DNA of 64,000 bases from assembly GCA_022702705.1 (NCBI GenBank), contig CM040422.1, positions 37,161,270-37,225,269 of the forward strand, given 5' to 3'. Shown here piece after piece: positions 46,638-58,030 of the stretch (position 1 is the first letter of the stretch; every line of letters starts with the position of its first letter). Position numbers and translations under genes: made by a program. This DNA comes from Papilionanthe hookeriana x Papilionanthe teres (Eukaryota > Streptophyta > Magnoliopsida > Asparagales > Orchidaceae). Under the pieces are notes generated by a model that made no database searches, was not told the origin of the DNA, and saw only the letters and a list, made by a program, of their open reading frames with translations.

Positions 46638-48183
46638 GTACGCTTTTATTTTATTGCAATTTACTTTATTGCAATTTATTTATATAAGCTGCACTTTACT
46701 CTTCTTGCATGTTAAACAAGATTGTTGCATGAAAACTAAAACCTTTAGGATAGTCACAAAACCGAAACCCAAAACTAAATTAAAAGTCACAACAAGATAA
46801 AATTCACCGCCACAACATTCAAAATATAAAACAACTCAAAATTTAATCACAAACAAAACAACAAAACTACAATTGCAATTAAATTAAAACGTCTCGTTGG
46901 ATGATCGGGAATACCTCAGATGAAGTAACCTACGAGTTGCTAACGGGATTTCCCACGATCTAAATGAAAGTGTGGACTCATTCAGTTGAGTTTAGTAAAT
47001 TCATCTGGACTAAGTGAATCCGATAAAAATAACGGTGCCGGAATGATGGAACGGTGGGATATTAACCGGTGTTGTTATAATCAACTTTAAGATTCTCCTA
47101 ATAAAATATTAAAGACATTTAAACTTTAAGACTCTTCTAAACCAAAAAACTTTTCTCATCTCCTGATTTTCACCTTCTAAAATTAAACCTATGCAACAAC
47201 AAGGAGCTTGGAGCATAGTGGGCAGCACGGCCATCATCATCAGCAAAACTTGAATCTAATCCAGCGAAACCTTTCTTAAAATTAAATAACAAGCCATAGG
47301 ATTTCAAGGTAGTTTGCCTAGTGCAACATAAATCCTCAACTTTTTGTTAGGCGTTTGTGTAATCAAGTTATGCAAATTAAGCCCTAACCGGTCTTAGGAC
47401 TTTGAGGTAGTCGTTTGGTGTTACATAATCCCTCACATCTTTGAGGCTATTTGTATAATCATATCATACAAATATAAGTCCTAATTAACCAAAATTGGCA
47501 AGATTGAAATATTTAAAAAATTCTCAAATTGAAGCCAAACAATAGGATAGTTGGGAAGTCACACTTCGGGTCTGTGACATCCCCTTCTTCTCCTCCATTG
47601 GATTCCTAAAATAAACTGTTCCAAATTTGATCCATTCCTAATTGAAATTTCCAAAGTCCAATTGTTTGGAAACCTTAAACTTTGAAATTCTTGAGAGCAA
47701 AACCAATGATCATTATCGATAGTTTTCTTAAGTGTTTTTGGACATTTAAGATGTAATTAACAATAGGGGCTTGCCCATATAGAGAACTTTAAGAACCCAG
47801 GTAATATAAACCCTGCTTAATTCATTTATATTAAGCAGGGGAACTTGTCGTCTTATAAAATTGGTTCGCAGACCAAACAGATGTCACAAATCTTCTAGTT
47901 TATTTAATTAAGCCCCATCATCAAGCAGTGTGGCTATTCCTTGGGATAGATACATAGTTTGTGATGCGGTGCTCGTTTATATAAACTATTTGGGAAGCGA
48001 GATCGGTTTGATTTCATATATTAAAATTTTCAAACTTAAAATTATTTTCAAAAATCAAATTTTATTTTCCAAATTATATATATATTTAAATTAAATTTAA
48101 AATTTAAAATTCGCCGACAACTTCTGTAGGCGACCCCTTTTTTAAAATACAACACACAAACCTAAAAATATGCCGAAAATCCA

Positions 48184-49170
48184 AAAAAACTTATATTCAT
48201 TTTTCAATTAAATAATTAAAATTAACATCATACATCTTTGAAATATTGCAGGTGCATTATATAAATCAAAGGGCATTCATTGCAAAACAAAAGTGCCATA
48301 AGGACTAGTAAATGTTGTCTTCTTTTGATCCTCATAAGCATTAAGAATTTGATGACGACCGATATATCCATCTAGAAAGAAAAAGTATTTCTGCCCAGCT
48401 AGCCTATCTAACATTTGATCCAAAAAAGGTAAAGGAAAGTGATCATTCATAGTGGTGAAATTTAATTTTCTATAATCAATGCAGATTCGCCAACCGGTGA
48501 CTTAACATGTTGATATTAATTCATTATTCTCATTTGTTGAAACTGTCACACCGCCTATCTTAGGAACATAGTGAATTGGATTTACCCAAGCACTATCTAT
48601 AATATGATAAATTATTCTAACATCTAACCATTTTAAAATTCTTTCATAACAACTTCTTTCATCTTCAGATTTAATCTCTTTTGAGGATTAGCTTTAGGTT
48701 CGGGAAGTTATTCCAATAAAATTTTGAGCAAACAAATCGAAGGACTGATTCTTTTAATATTCACTAATGTCCATCCAAAGGCTTTCTTATATCTTCTTAA
48801 ATTTTCCATCAACTTTTATTCTTGTGATTCAGTTAATTCTAAGGATTCAATAACAGGTAATGTTGATAAATCTCCTAATAAGATATATTTTAATTATATA
48901 GAAAGTATTTTCATTTCAAGTTTAAGAGGATTCATGACTGAAGGAATAAGATTTTTATTGTTATCCGTATTACTAACAGTTCAAATTAATCTTGAACATA
49001 ATCCAATTCTTCATTACTCAGTTCTATAGATTTATCTTGAATTATATCCTCATCTTCATGCTCCAGATGTTCTTCTTCACTTTTATTTTCAAATGTATTT
49101 ATGAAATAATCATTTCTCAAATAATCACAAATTACCATTCTGAAGCATTCATCATCCCTTCCTTTTGCTA
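48184..49170 (-). pseudogene. RT N-terminal part of G2
   Basis: I-D-Y-R-K-L-N (about 48485-48460), L-P-F-L-D-Q-M-L-D-R-L-A-G-Q (about 48430-48390), F-L-D-G-Y-I-G-R-H-Q (about 48375-48345) and F-Q-R-C-M-M (about 48250) are in order, with stops between them. The catalytic pair is on the other side of XB. Confidence 0.85.
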
Positions 49171-49510
49171 GGTATCACATTGATTTTGATATATTAAATG
49201 TAACTTCTTAATCACTGACACTCATTTTTAACTCTCCTTTCTGTACATCCATCAAAGCTCTTCCGGTGACAAGAAATGGTCTCCCTTTAATGATAGAAAT
49301 TTCTTTATCTTCCTCCATATCTAACACAATAAAATCCATAAAAAAGATAAATTTATCAACTTTTACCAATACATCTTCTATAACTCCTTTAGGATTGATA
49401 ATCGAATGATGAGCTAACTGAGGAGTTATAGTAGTAAAGGAGCAACCTTCTGAAAATTGATAGAGTCATAAGATTAATACTAGTTCCCAAATCACATAAT
49501 GCTTTTCCAA
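49171..49510 (-). pseudogene. retropepsin of G2
   Basis: L-C-D-L-G-T-S-I-N (about 49495-49470) keeps an intact Asp-Leu-Gly active site, unlike G1. After a frameshift come V-D-K-F-I-F and V-L-D-M-E-E-D-K-E-I (about 49350-49300), G-R-P-F-L-V-T-G-R-A (about 49280) and the D-V-Q-K-G-E-L block. A stop replaces Gln in the following strand. Confidence 0.85.
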
Positions 49511-51217
49511 AAAATCTTTTGCCAATAGCACAAGGTATAATAAAAATTTCAGGATCTTTAAGTTTTTCAGATGCTTTTTCTGAATAATTGCGTTACACTT
49601 CTCATTAAGTGCAGCAACCTCCTTATTTGTAAAATTCCTTTTTTGATTAAGTATGTCATTCATAAACTTCACATAGCTTGACATTTGTTCTAGGGCTTCA
49701 ACAAATGGAATGTTTATAGATAATTTCCTCAATATTTCTAGGAATTTCATAAATTGGTTATCTCTGTTATGTTGTTTTAATCTTGAGGAAATGAATATGG
49801 TGACCTTTCAAAAATGATTTTCATTGGTTTAATAAGATATTCTGAATCAAGATGAAAACCTTTGGTAGATATTTCATTTTTCACCTTCTTTCTCAACTTT
49901 AATCTCTTTTTAATTTTTTGTTTATAATTCTCTTCCACTTCTTAGTTGAATAGCCTTAATTTGCTCATTATTTTGATCTTTAGGATTAACTTAACATTAC
50001 TAGGTAAACTTCCTGGAGGTCTATTGTTAAGTGCAGTAGCAATATATCCCAATCGATTTTCCATATTTCTAATTGTATCTCCTTGACTTTCTAATTGTGC
50101 TACTTGACTCTGTAATTGATTTCCCATTTGTAATATTAATTCTTCCATTGATAAATTCTTCTCCTGAAATTGTGAATTGCAATTATAACCTGGAGGATAA
50201 TAAGGTTTATAGTTAGTGTTTCCCTGGTTTTTTGAATTTTTTAATGGGTTCACATGATTGTTCCCCCAATGTGAATTTACAACATTAGAGTTATTATTAT
50301 TCCAACTTAAATTAGAGAGATTTTTCCAACCAAGATTATAAAAATTCGAATAGAGATTATTAGTTTGATTATTTACTGCATTTAAAGTTTCATATGATGA
50401 TTGAGAATCTTTCATTTGTCTCAATGAATTTTCCTTAAGTATAGGATGTGTCTGAGAATAATTCATCCCATATTAATCTATCTTCTTTTATATGTCACTA
50501 ATTTGAGAAGCCAAAATAGATAGTGCATCAGAGTCGTGAACTCTGACAACTCTTTTTGGAGTCACCCTTTCGGAGGGTCATTGAAAATTATTAGTAGTCA
50601 TCTCTTAAATTATAGACATTAATGATCCATCAGCAGCAGTGAAAATTATAGATCTAATAGATTTAACTCATCCATTATAAAATGTTTGAATTATTAACCA
50701 ATCTAGCAATGCATGGTGTGGACACTTCATAAGTAGATTTTTAACTTGTTCCCAGCCTCATATATTGATTCTCCTTGAAACTAACAAAAAGATGTGATAT
50801 TTTCTAGGTTTAGTAGTTTTTTATGGTGGGAAATATTTTGATAAAAAATTTTGTGATAATTCTCCCCAAGTTCTGATATATCTAAGTGCTAAAGAGTTTA
50901 ATCACATCTTAGCTTTATCCCATAATGAAAAAGAAAAAATTCTAAGTCCGGTGGCATCATTCGACACTCCATCATATTTAAATGTAGCATACAGCTCTAA
51001 AAAACTAGCAAGATGTAAGGATCTTCCGTCAGTGTCCCTCCAAACTGATTATTTTGTACCATTTGGACAATAGTAGGTTTAAGCTCAAATGAATTAGCAG
51101 CTACAATAGGATTTTGGATACTCAAGTGAATTTTATCTATTGTAGGATTGACATAATCTCTTAAAGGTATCTGATGATGTTCATTTTCGAATTTTGATTA
51201 TGTAAGTTGTTAGCCAT
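49511..51217 (-). pseudogene. gag: gag of G2
   Basis: A Met-Ala-Asn-Asn start at 51215-51217 is typical for this lineage. Blocks of the Retrotrans_gag domain are readable but with many stops down to about 50470. From 50466 to 49942 a 174-codon open stretch covers the Asn-rich linker, a P-P-G-Y-N block and a Gln/Leu helix. A further open stretch (49750-49466) joins to protease. G2 shows the full gag extent that G1 lacks because of the window edge. Confidence 0.85.
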
Positions 51218-51687
51218 TTTTTTCAAATTTTCCGATTATTTTTGTTGCTTTAGATTCATTCTAATAGTTCTTTCTATCTCCAAATAATAGGTACTAAATG
51301 TTCAGATCTTAAACTACGCATGCATAGACACAATAAGCAATTAAAGTAAGTAGACACACTAAATTGTAAAATTATTTATTATACTACATTTTTTTAATAT
51401 AACTTTTTCAGTTCAATAAAACTCTTCTAATTATAAAGTAATTTACCATTCCCTCCCCGACAACCACTCCAAAAACTTGATGCGCCCTAGTGTATGTTGT
51501 TTTTTTGCGTGTTTTATATCAATTTAATTCCCCTGAGACGGTGTCACAAACTTGACCTGACTCGCAATTACACAGTAATTTAGCTTCTAAAACATGGCAA
51601 AAATTTGATCCAATTAATATTTAATGGCTAGTATGAAAATTTAAATGATATAAAATATAGATAACAGTTCACACACTATAGGTTTTA
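51218..51687 (-). other. leader of G2
   Basis: Between LTR and gag. The block CATCAAGTTTTTGG...GTCGGGGAGGG (about 51482-51445, minus strand) matches the leader motif after the G1 LTR. There is no clear primer-binding site; bases next to the LTR end are diverged. Confidence 0.65.
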
Positions 51688-53432
51688 TACAAGTGCACAT
51701 ATCGCTCAAGTAATAAAGGGCTTTAATGGATTCCTGAGTATCAACCCCACAGGGAGGCAGAAATTCTTATGGTTATAATGAAAAACACAATATTCAAACT
51801 ATAAAAACATAAGTAAGAAAAGCAAGTCGAAAGAAAGTTTAATGTAAGCTAATGAAATGTAGCTAAAAAGACTAACTTAAATATGCTATTTTCTAAACTT
51901 TATAGTTAAATTTACTAAGACTAAACAAAATTTTGTGACGAAGAGTTCAAATTGAAGAAAGCATCCTTCCCCTTTACAATGAGTTTATTGTTAGTGAAGT
52001 AATTATACTTATTTAAAATTATATAAAATTGTATTATGCCAAAAAGGAACAATCCTATTTTGTTGAGTGCATAAAGAACATTGGCTTATCTAGAGTTTGG
52101 TCCCTAATTTTATGGTTAGGCTGGGGGGATACTGGCTCTCACTCTAAAGCTCCCACTCCCCCCTTGCCTGAGGGCTAATCTCTCACTTTAATTTCCAAAC
52201 AACTGTACTAAATTGGGGATTTTTGTCTGTCACCCTAAAATCTCTAATTCTATGCCCATCAAAATATATTTCCATGTTTATTTTCACTCAACCCCATGAA
52301 CTACATTCTCATCCACGAAATTGAATGTGACTCTCACTTTGTTGTAGAAAGCATAACCCTATTGGATCTTATGTTTCTCAATAAATTTTAAAATTTTAGT
52401 TGGCTAGATCAAAAAGTAAATGAAGATCAAAGATTGAATCATCACAGTTTATTAACATTTAAAACCTTACACAAAAATATTAATTCTTCACAAAACTATA
52501 TCTAATTGTAGGGAGAAAAACAAAGAAGACTACTCATAATTCATGTGGAAGATATAACAAAACATAGATTTTCTTTTTAAAAAAACAAGTTTACAAAACA
52601 AGAAAGAAAAGAATATAACTAATATCACACTCCTCCTCAAGTAAATCCATTGAAGTTCCCTTGAAGGACTTTCTCTCCTTACAATCACTCTTAATTCTCT
52701 CTTAGAAGTGTAATGAAGAAGAAAACTCTTACCTTCATTCTCCTCTTACAACCCTAGAAGAAAATCCCCTCCACACAAAACCTAACCCTATAATTCAAAG
52801 ACTACACAAAACTCACAAGACAAAAATCCTCAAGACAAACTTAATCTCCACACACTACACATTCCAAGACTCACACTTTGACTTCTTAAGAGTGGCGCCA
52901 GCCCCTCTTCTAGAGAAATAAAAAAATCCCTCCTTTTTGGCATGATACACACCTCTTCAAATGAAGAGGCAAATCCCTTCATCCAAAAGACATATCTCTT
53001 TATTCAAGAGCCTTCCTCATGTTTTTAGATACATTGAACCACTCTATAAAGTATTTTAATTATTTGGTGCCTTCTAGAACATCTAAAAAATAGTAAAAAT
53101 AGCCAAAAATTCATCCAAATCTGTCTCTGTTGCCTGTTTAAGGGAATTCAATGCTCCTCTTTGGATTCTTGAGTTTCCAGTGCCATTCTGGCACCTCTTC
53201 TCTATATTCTGGTGCTTCTAGCACCAATTATGGCACCTCTGTGGTGGTATGCTGAAATCTACATTTTGATTCCAAATTTCTTTCTTTTTGCTCATTTTTG
53301 CTTCTTTTTGCTCCAAACTCTTAAAATCAATATATCTTAAAGAAAACATGAAAATAACTTTTTTAAAGTGAAATTTCATCAAGTTTAAACATAAAATGTA
53401 TACATTAAATTGCACATTTTTTTGGTGTATTA
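51688..53432 (-). repeat. 5' LTR of G2, 1.75 kb
   Basis: On the minus strand it starts near TAATACACC at 53432 (TG mutated) and ends ...TTGTA at 51688. The end block with CTGTGGGGTTGATA and TATTACTTGAGCGATA matches the G1 LTR. A decayed version of the GGCGCC-type motif lies at 53165-53245. On its outer side G3's RT begins with no gap. Confidence 0.85.
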
Positions 53433-54320
53433 ATCCACAAAGGACATTGAACCCTATGATGAAAGATGTTATAAAGAAAGAAATATTAAAATTGTTGGAT
53501 GCTAGAATCATTTAACCTACTTCTAGCAGTGTATGGCTTAGTCCGATGCACTCAGAATGGGGGAGTGACTTTAGCCGTAAATGAACAGAATGAATTAATT
53601 CCAACAAGACATTATAATAAAATCTATATTGATTATAGAAAATTGAATCTCACCACAAGGAAAGATCACTTTCCTCTATATTTTATGAACCAAATTTTAG
53701 ATAGGCTAGCTGGGCATCGATATTTCTAATTTTTGGATGGATATTCAAGATACCACCAAATACATATTGCTCCTAGGGAACATGTTAAGACAACATTCAC
53801 ACGTTTCTATAGAACTTTTTCTTTTAGAGAAATGCCTCTTGGTTTATGCAAAGCATCTGCAACATTTCAGAGGTGCATGATGTCCATTTTATGTGACTTA
53901 ATTGAGAAAATAATTGGATTTCTCATGGATGAATTTTCAGCTTTTGGAACCTCCTTTGACTCATGCTTAGATCATGTAGCGAGAGTTTTAAACTGTTATG
54001 AAGAAACAAATTTTGTTCTTGATTGGGGAAAATGACAATTTATGGTCGTAGGATGAATTACTTTAGAGAATTAAATTTCCTAAAGTGGCATGTAAGTAGA
54101 TCCAAATAAAATACAAGTTATTGTTAAACAACCTCCTCCTACTATAGTGAGAGGAGTTAGAAGTTTTCTAAGACATGCTGGTTTTGACAGGTGTTATATA
54201 AAAGGACTTTTCAAAAATTGTCAAGCCTTTGTGTCAACTTTTGGAAAACAAAGCAATATTTTATTTTAACAAGGAATGCATAAATTCCTTTAATTTATTA
54301 ACGGAAAAAAATTAATCATT
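53433..54320 (+). pseudogene. RT of G3
   Basis: I-D-Y-R-K-L-N (about 53629), F-L-D-G-Y-S-R-Y-H-Q (about 53726) and F-L-M-D-E-F-S (53919-53939): the second catalytic Asp is Glu (GAA, 53931-53933). An in-frame stop lies at 53513, and others after 54035. The V-R-S-F-L-R-H-A-G-F block is near 54160. Confidence 0.9.
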
Positions 54321-54365
54321 ACACTTATTATTGTTTCACCTAATTGAAAAAATATATTTGAATTA

Positions 54366-54730
54366 ATGTGTGGTGTGAGTGTTTATGCTACCTGTATTGT
54401 GTTAGGGAAAAAATATGATAAGATTTTTAAAGTTATATACTATGCCAGCAAAACTCTAAAAGAAGCTCAGATTAACTATTCTACCACTGAAAAAGAATTG
54501 TTGGCAATAGTATATGCATTTTATAAATTTAAATCATATTTAATTGGAGCAAAATGTATTGTGTATGTTGATCATTCTGCTATAAGATATCTGATGCTGA
54601 AGAAAGATGCAAAACCAAGGTTAATTAGATGGGTACTTCTGATGCAGAAATTTGACTTTGAAGTAGTGGATAGGAAGGGATCTGATAATCAAATTATTAA
54701 TCATTTATCAAAGCTTGAAAAAAATAATTA
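54366..54730 (+). pseudogene. RNase H of G3
   Basis: A 212-codon open frame starts here. C-G-V-S-V replaces the C-D-A-S-D start (first catalytic Asp lost). T-T-E-K-E-L-L-A, Y-V-D-H-S-A-I-R-Y and D-N-Q-I-I-N-H-L-S are kept. Confidence 0.9.
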
Positions 54731-56068
54731 TGTTAATTTTTATGATGCAATAAATGAAAATTTTCCTGACGAACAATTACACGCTATTTCTGAGTGTCGT
54801 GTTCCATGGTATGCTGATATAGTTAACTATGTAGTTAGTGATATTTTACCCTACCGATTAAAATACTACCAAAAGAAGAAGTTCATTCATGATGCAAATT
54901 TTACCTTTGGGACAACCTTTTTTTATATTAAAAATGTAAAGATTAAGTCATTCGAAGATGTGCACCATTTGAAGAAACCCTATAAATTATTCAAGACATT
55001 TTAGAGTGGATAAAATTGCATTTAAAATTCTATAATCTAGATTTTATTGGCCTACTTTATTTATGGATGTTAATATTTATGTAAAAACATGTGATTTGAT
55101 GTTAGAGAGTAAGAAATATTTCTAGAAGGATTGAAATGCTCCTAAATTTTATTTTAAAAGTTAAAATTTTTTTGTATGTGATTCAAATTTTATGGGGCCA
55201 TTTGTACCATCTTTTGGAAACATGTATATTTTAATTGCTATGGATTATGTTTCTAAATGGATTGAAGCAATTGCTTTACCACACTGTGATGCTAGACAGT
55301 TGAAATTTTTTTAAAGAAAAATATTTTTACTAGATTTGGAATGCCAAGAGCGATCATTATAGACGGAGAAGTCATTTTAAGATTAAAAGAATTAAAATTT
55401 TAATTGAGAAATATGACATTAAACATAGAATCTTCATAGCATATCATCCTCAGACTAGTGGTCTAGCTGAAGTGTCCAATCGTGAAATTAATAGAATATT
55501 AGAAAAGACAATAAATTATAATAGAAAATATTGGTCTGCTAGACTTGATAATGCATTATGTGCCTATAAGACTGCTTCTAAAACTTCTATAGGAATGTAT
55601 CCATATAGGCTCATTTTGGAGAGGCTTGTCACTTGCCAGTCGAATTGGAGCATAATGCTTATTGGGCTGTAAATGAATTTAATTATAATTTGATGGATGT
55701 TGGTGAAAAATGATCATTGCAATTAAATGAGCTCGAATAAATTAGAAATGAATCTTATGAGAATGAAAAAAAAAAATCATAAACAAAAGATGTAAATTTA
55801 ACATGATTGGAAGTTTTTAAGAAAATGTTTTGAGCTCGAACAAGAAATTTTATTATATAATACTAGATTGAAATTATTTCCCGAAAAACTTAAGTCCAGG
55901 TGGTCGGGGCCATTTATTGTAATAAAAGTCTATTCATATGGTGGTGTGGATATTAAAGATCCGAAAAATGAAAGAATATTTAGAGTAAACAGACATAGAT
56001 TGAAACCTTACATAAGCGAAAACATGCCTATATATGATGAAGTACTGATGTTGGGTCAACTAGAGTAA
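54731..56068 (+). pseudogene. integrase of G3
   Basis: The HHCC domain is damaged: a deletion near 55000 removes the first His pair. The core Asp blocks (about 55183 and 55357) and Glu (A-E-V-S-N-R-E, about 55467) are readable in different frames. The GPF/Y-like tail is the open stretch 55868-56068 with R-W-S-G-P-F-I-V-I. No chromodomain. Confidence 0.88.
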
Positions 56069-56590
56069 AAGTTGGATACGTCGGGCAGATGATGTCAAAC
56101 CAAGCGCTTCATGGGAGGCTATCCATGGTTATCTGTGTGGCTTAATTTTATTGTATATTTTTGTTATGTTGAATGTATTAAGTTATAATGAGATCTACAT
56201 GATAAGATGAGGCACTAAACACTAATTTATTGATCAAAATGAGGTTGAGACGTGATATTTGGACTTTAGGTGAATCTGTGCTAATATGAGTACTGGTGCC
56301 TAAGCTCCAAAACCTAGTGCCTAAGCTTCAGTTTATAGGAAGCCCAACGCCTAAGCGCCCAGACAGGCACTTAGGCGCCATAGTTTGAAAAATGGGAATA
56401 AACCACCCCTTTGCAGTTTGAACCACTTCTTCCCTTTAGAACCACCATTAACCTTCATGGGGTTATCATATTGACATTTCTAATCATTTGGGAGATAGAA
56501 AAGAGTGCAAGAATAATCTTTTCCTTGGACTATGACATCGAGAACAGTGGAAAGCAAGAGCAGTGAAGTTTTTGATAGAAAGAAAATCAT
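56069..56590 (+). other. post-pol spacer of G3
   Basis: It repeats the conserved CAAGCGCTT...GGGAGGC block (56080-56124) of G1 and has four GGCGCC-related motifs at 56293-56382. No ORF. Confidence 0.7.
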
Positions 56591-56599
56591 TAAAAATGA

Positions 56600-58030
56600 T
56601 GCCCATAATTACTACAATGGATTTTTTTCTTAATTTTTCATTAAAATAATTATAATAAATAAAATAAAGATCATAAAAATGAAAATTTTATTTCTTTGAG
56701 TTCTCCGAACTTAATGTGATTTAATAAAAATAAAAAAAAGTAATTCATTAAATTAATTTATATTTTCTATTTAATTAGTCACTAAAATAAATAAATAATT
56801 ATAAAAATTAAAATGTAATTTAAAAAATCATGAAATTGTTCCAAGCAGTCCTCTGACCTAGGTGAACCTCTAATAATTTCCCCACAAACAGAAACTTTAT
56901 CTTGATTGGTTAAATGAATTAATGTTAAAAGTCCTTATTCGGGAAAAAAAAATATTTAAAAATTAAATAAAATTCAGAAAATTATAATTTCTCCTCTGAT
57001 ATTTTAATTAACCCATGAGTAGGGTAACTATGAAGTTTTAAAGTCACTTAAGTTGTACTTGATGAATTATGAAGTGGAGAGCACCAGAGGCAAAATGGTA
57101 ATTTTAAGATTTTAATAACTTCATTAAATTTTAGTTTAACTAAAGGTTAAATGGGTAATTTTGATCTTAATAAACTCTTTTGGATGTTTGAAACAAAATG
57201 GGTTAAGCGGTAGAAACCAACTTGTCTACTTTTTCACAATAAGGGTAAGAGTGTAATTTTATAAATTATTAAGGTTTGAAAGCTACCTGATTGGATGACA
57301 CTAAAGTATTGTTCTTAAGCTACGAAGATAATAACTTACTTATTTGAAGCCCCACTAATTGGTGAGTAGATGATAGGTGTGATCCTTTAATGATAATTGA
57401 ACTTCATTTAATTTAACATTTTGATTATTGCAAATCTACCCTGAAGATAAGATTTAAGGGCTTAGTTGGGAGCTATGATTGATATCTAAATTTGTCTAAT
57501 GAGGATTATAAAAGAAAAACATGATCAATTAATCAATACCTTTAAACCCTACAAGCCTAATTTTAACATTGGGTATAAAAACTTTAATGACTTAAGCTTG
57601 CCCTCAGGGGCATCCACCCACATAATTTTTAAATAAAACATCATGTGAATACTTAGTTACCCTACTTATGGGATAATTAAAAACATCAAGATTCACTGAG
57701 CACAAGTTAAAATATTATCACCAATCCTTAACTACAGATGAATGATTTTCAATATAATAAGTTCAGATGAATTCAAAATGATTGAAAGGATTTTAAAATT
57801 TTTTTAGGGTATTCCTCGAGCACTTTTATAATCTTTTGGATATTTTTAAGGACAATAGTACCTCTTATGTTTTGATGAAGAAAATCATCCTTGAAATCTT
57901 TAGGGACTCACCAAGTTATGCCCTGAAACCCACTAGTTCACCTAAGTCAATAGGAATACCCTAATCGACTTATCCGACATTTATAACCCAATGCTTAAGG
58001 AGTTAAGTCTTCACTAAGGTATTTGATCCC
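56600..58030 (+). mobile_element. XC: internal fragment of the XA/XB family
   Basis: It aligns in order with about 31505-33240 of XA: an AATTATAATAAAT block, the GTCCTCTGACC block (56850), a TAGTTACCC...TTATGGGATAAT block (about 57655) and GATGAAGAAAATCATCC (57872). It is more diverged than XA from XB and lacks both termini, so it is an old or deleted copy. Confidence 0.65.

Larger units (their letters stand above)
40949..48178 (+). mobile_element. XB: 7.23-kb second copy of the XA family, target duplication ATCCA
   Basis: Flanked by ATCCA at 40944-40948 and 48179-48183. It starts TGTCGACCTC and ends GCCGAAA, where XA ends GTACA, so the terminal CA has probably mutated. It is inserted in the G2 RT just before the catalytic pair: removing it with one ATCCA restores V-F-L-D-N-F-S in frame. 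It shares with XA the hairpins (40953-40973, 48111-48133), the TATA box (43183-43190), the splice-like sites (43612; 46612-46637), and the same order of CA-rich, GC-rich and AT-rich zones. It has no coding capacity and no internal LTR pair that I can see. Confidence 0.88.

Noticed and set aside
46305..46800. Short ORFs in the AT-rich part of XB
   Set aside because: No counterpart frame in XA and no recognisable domain.
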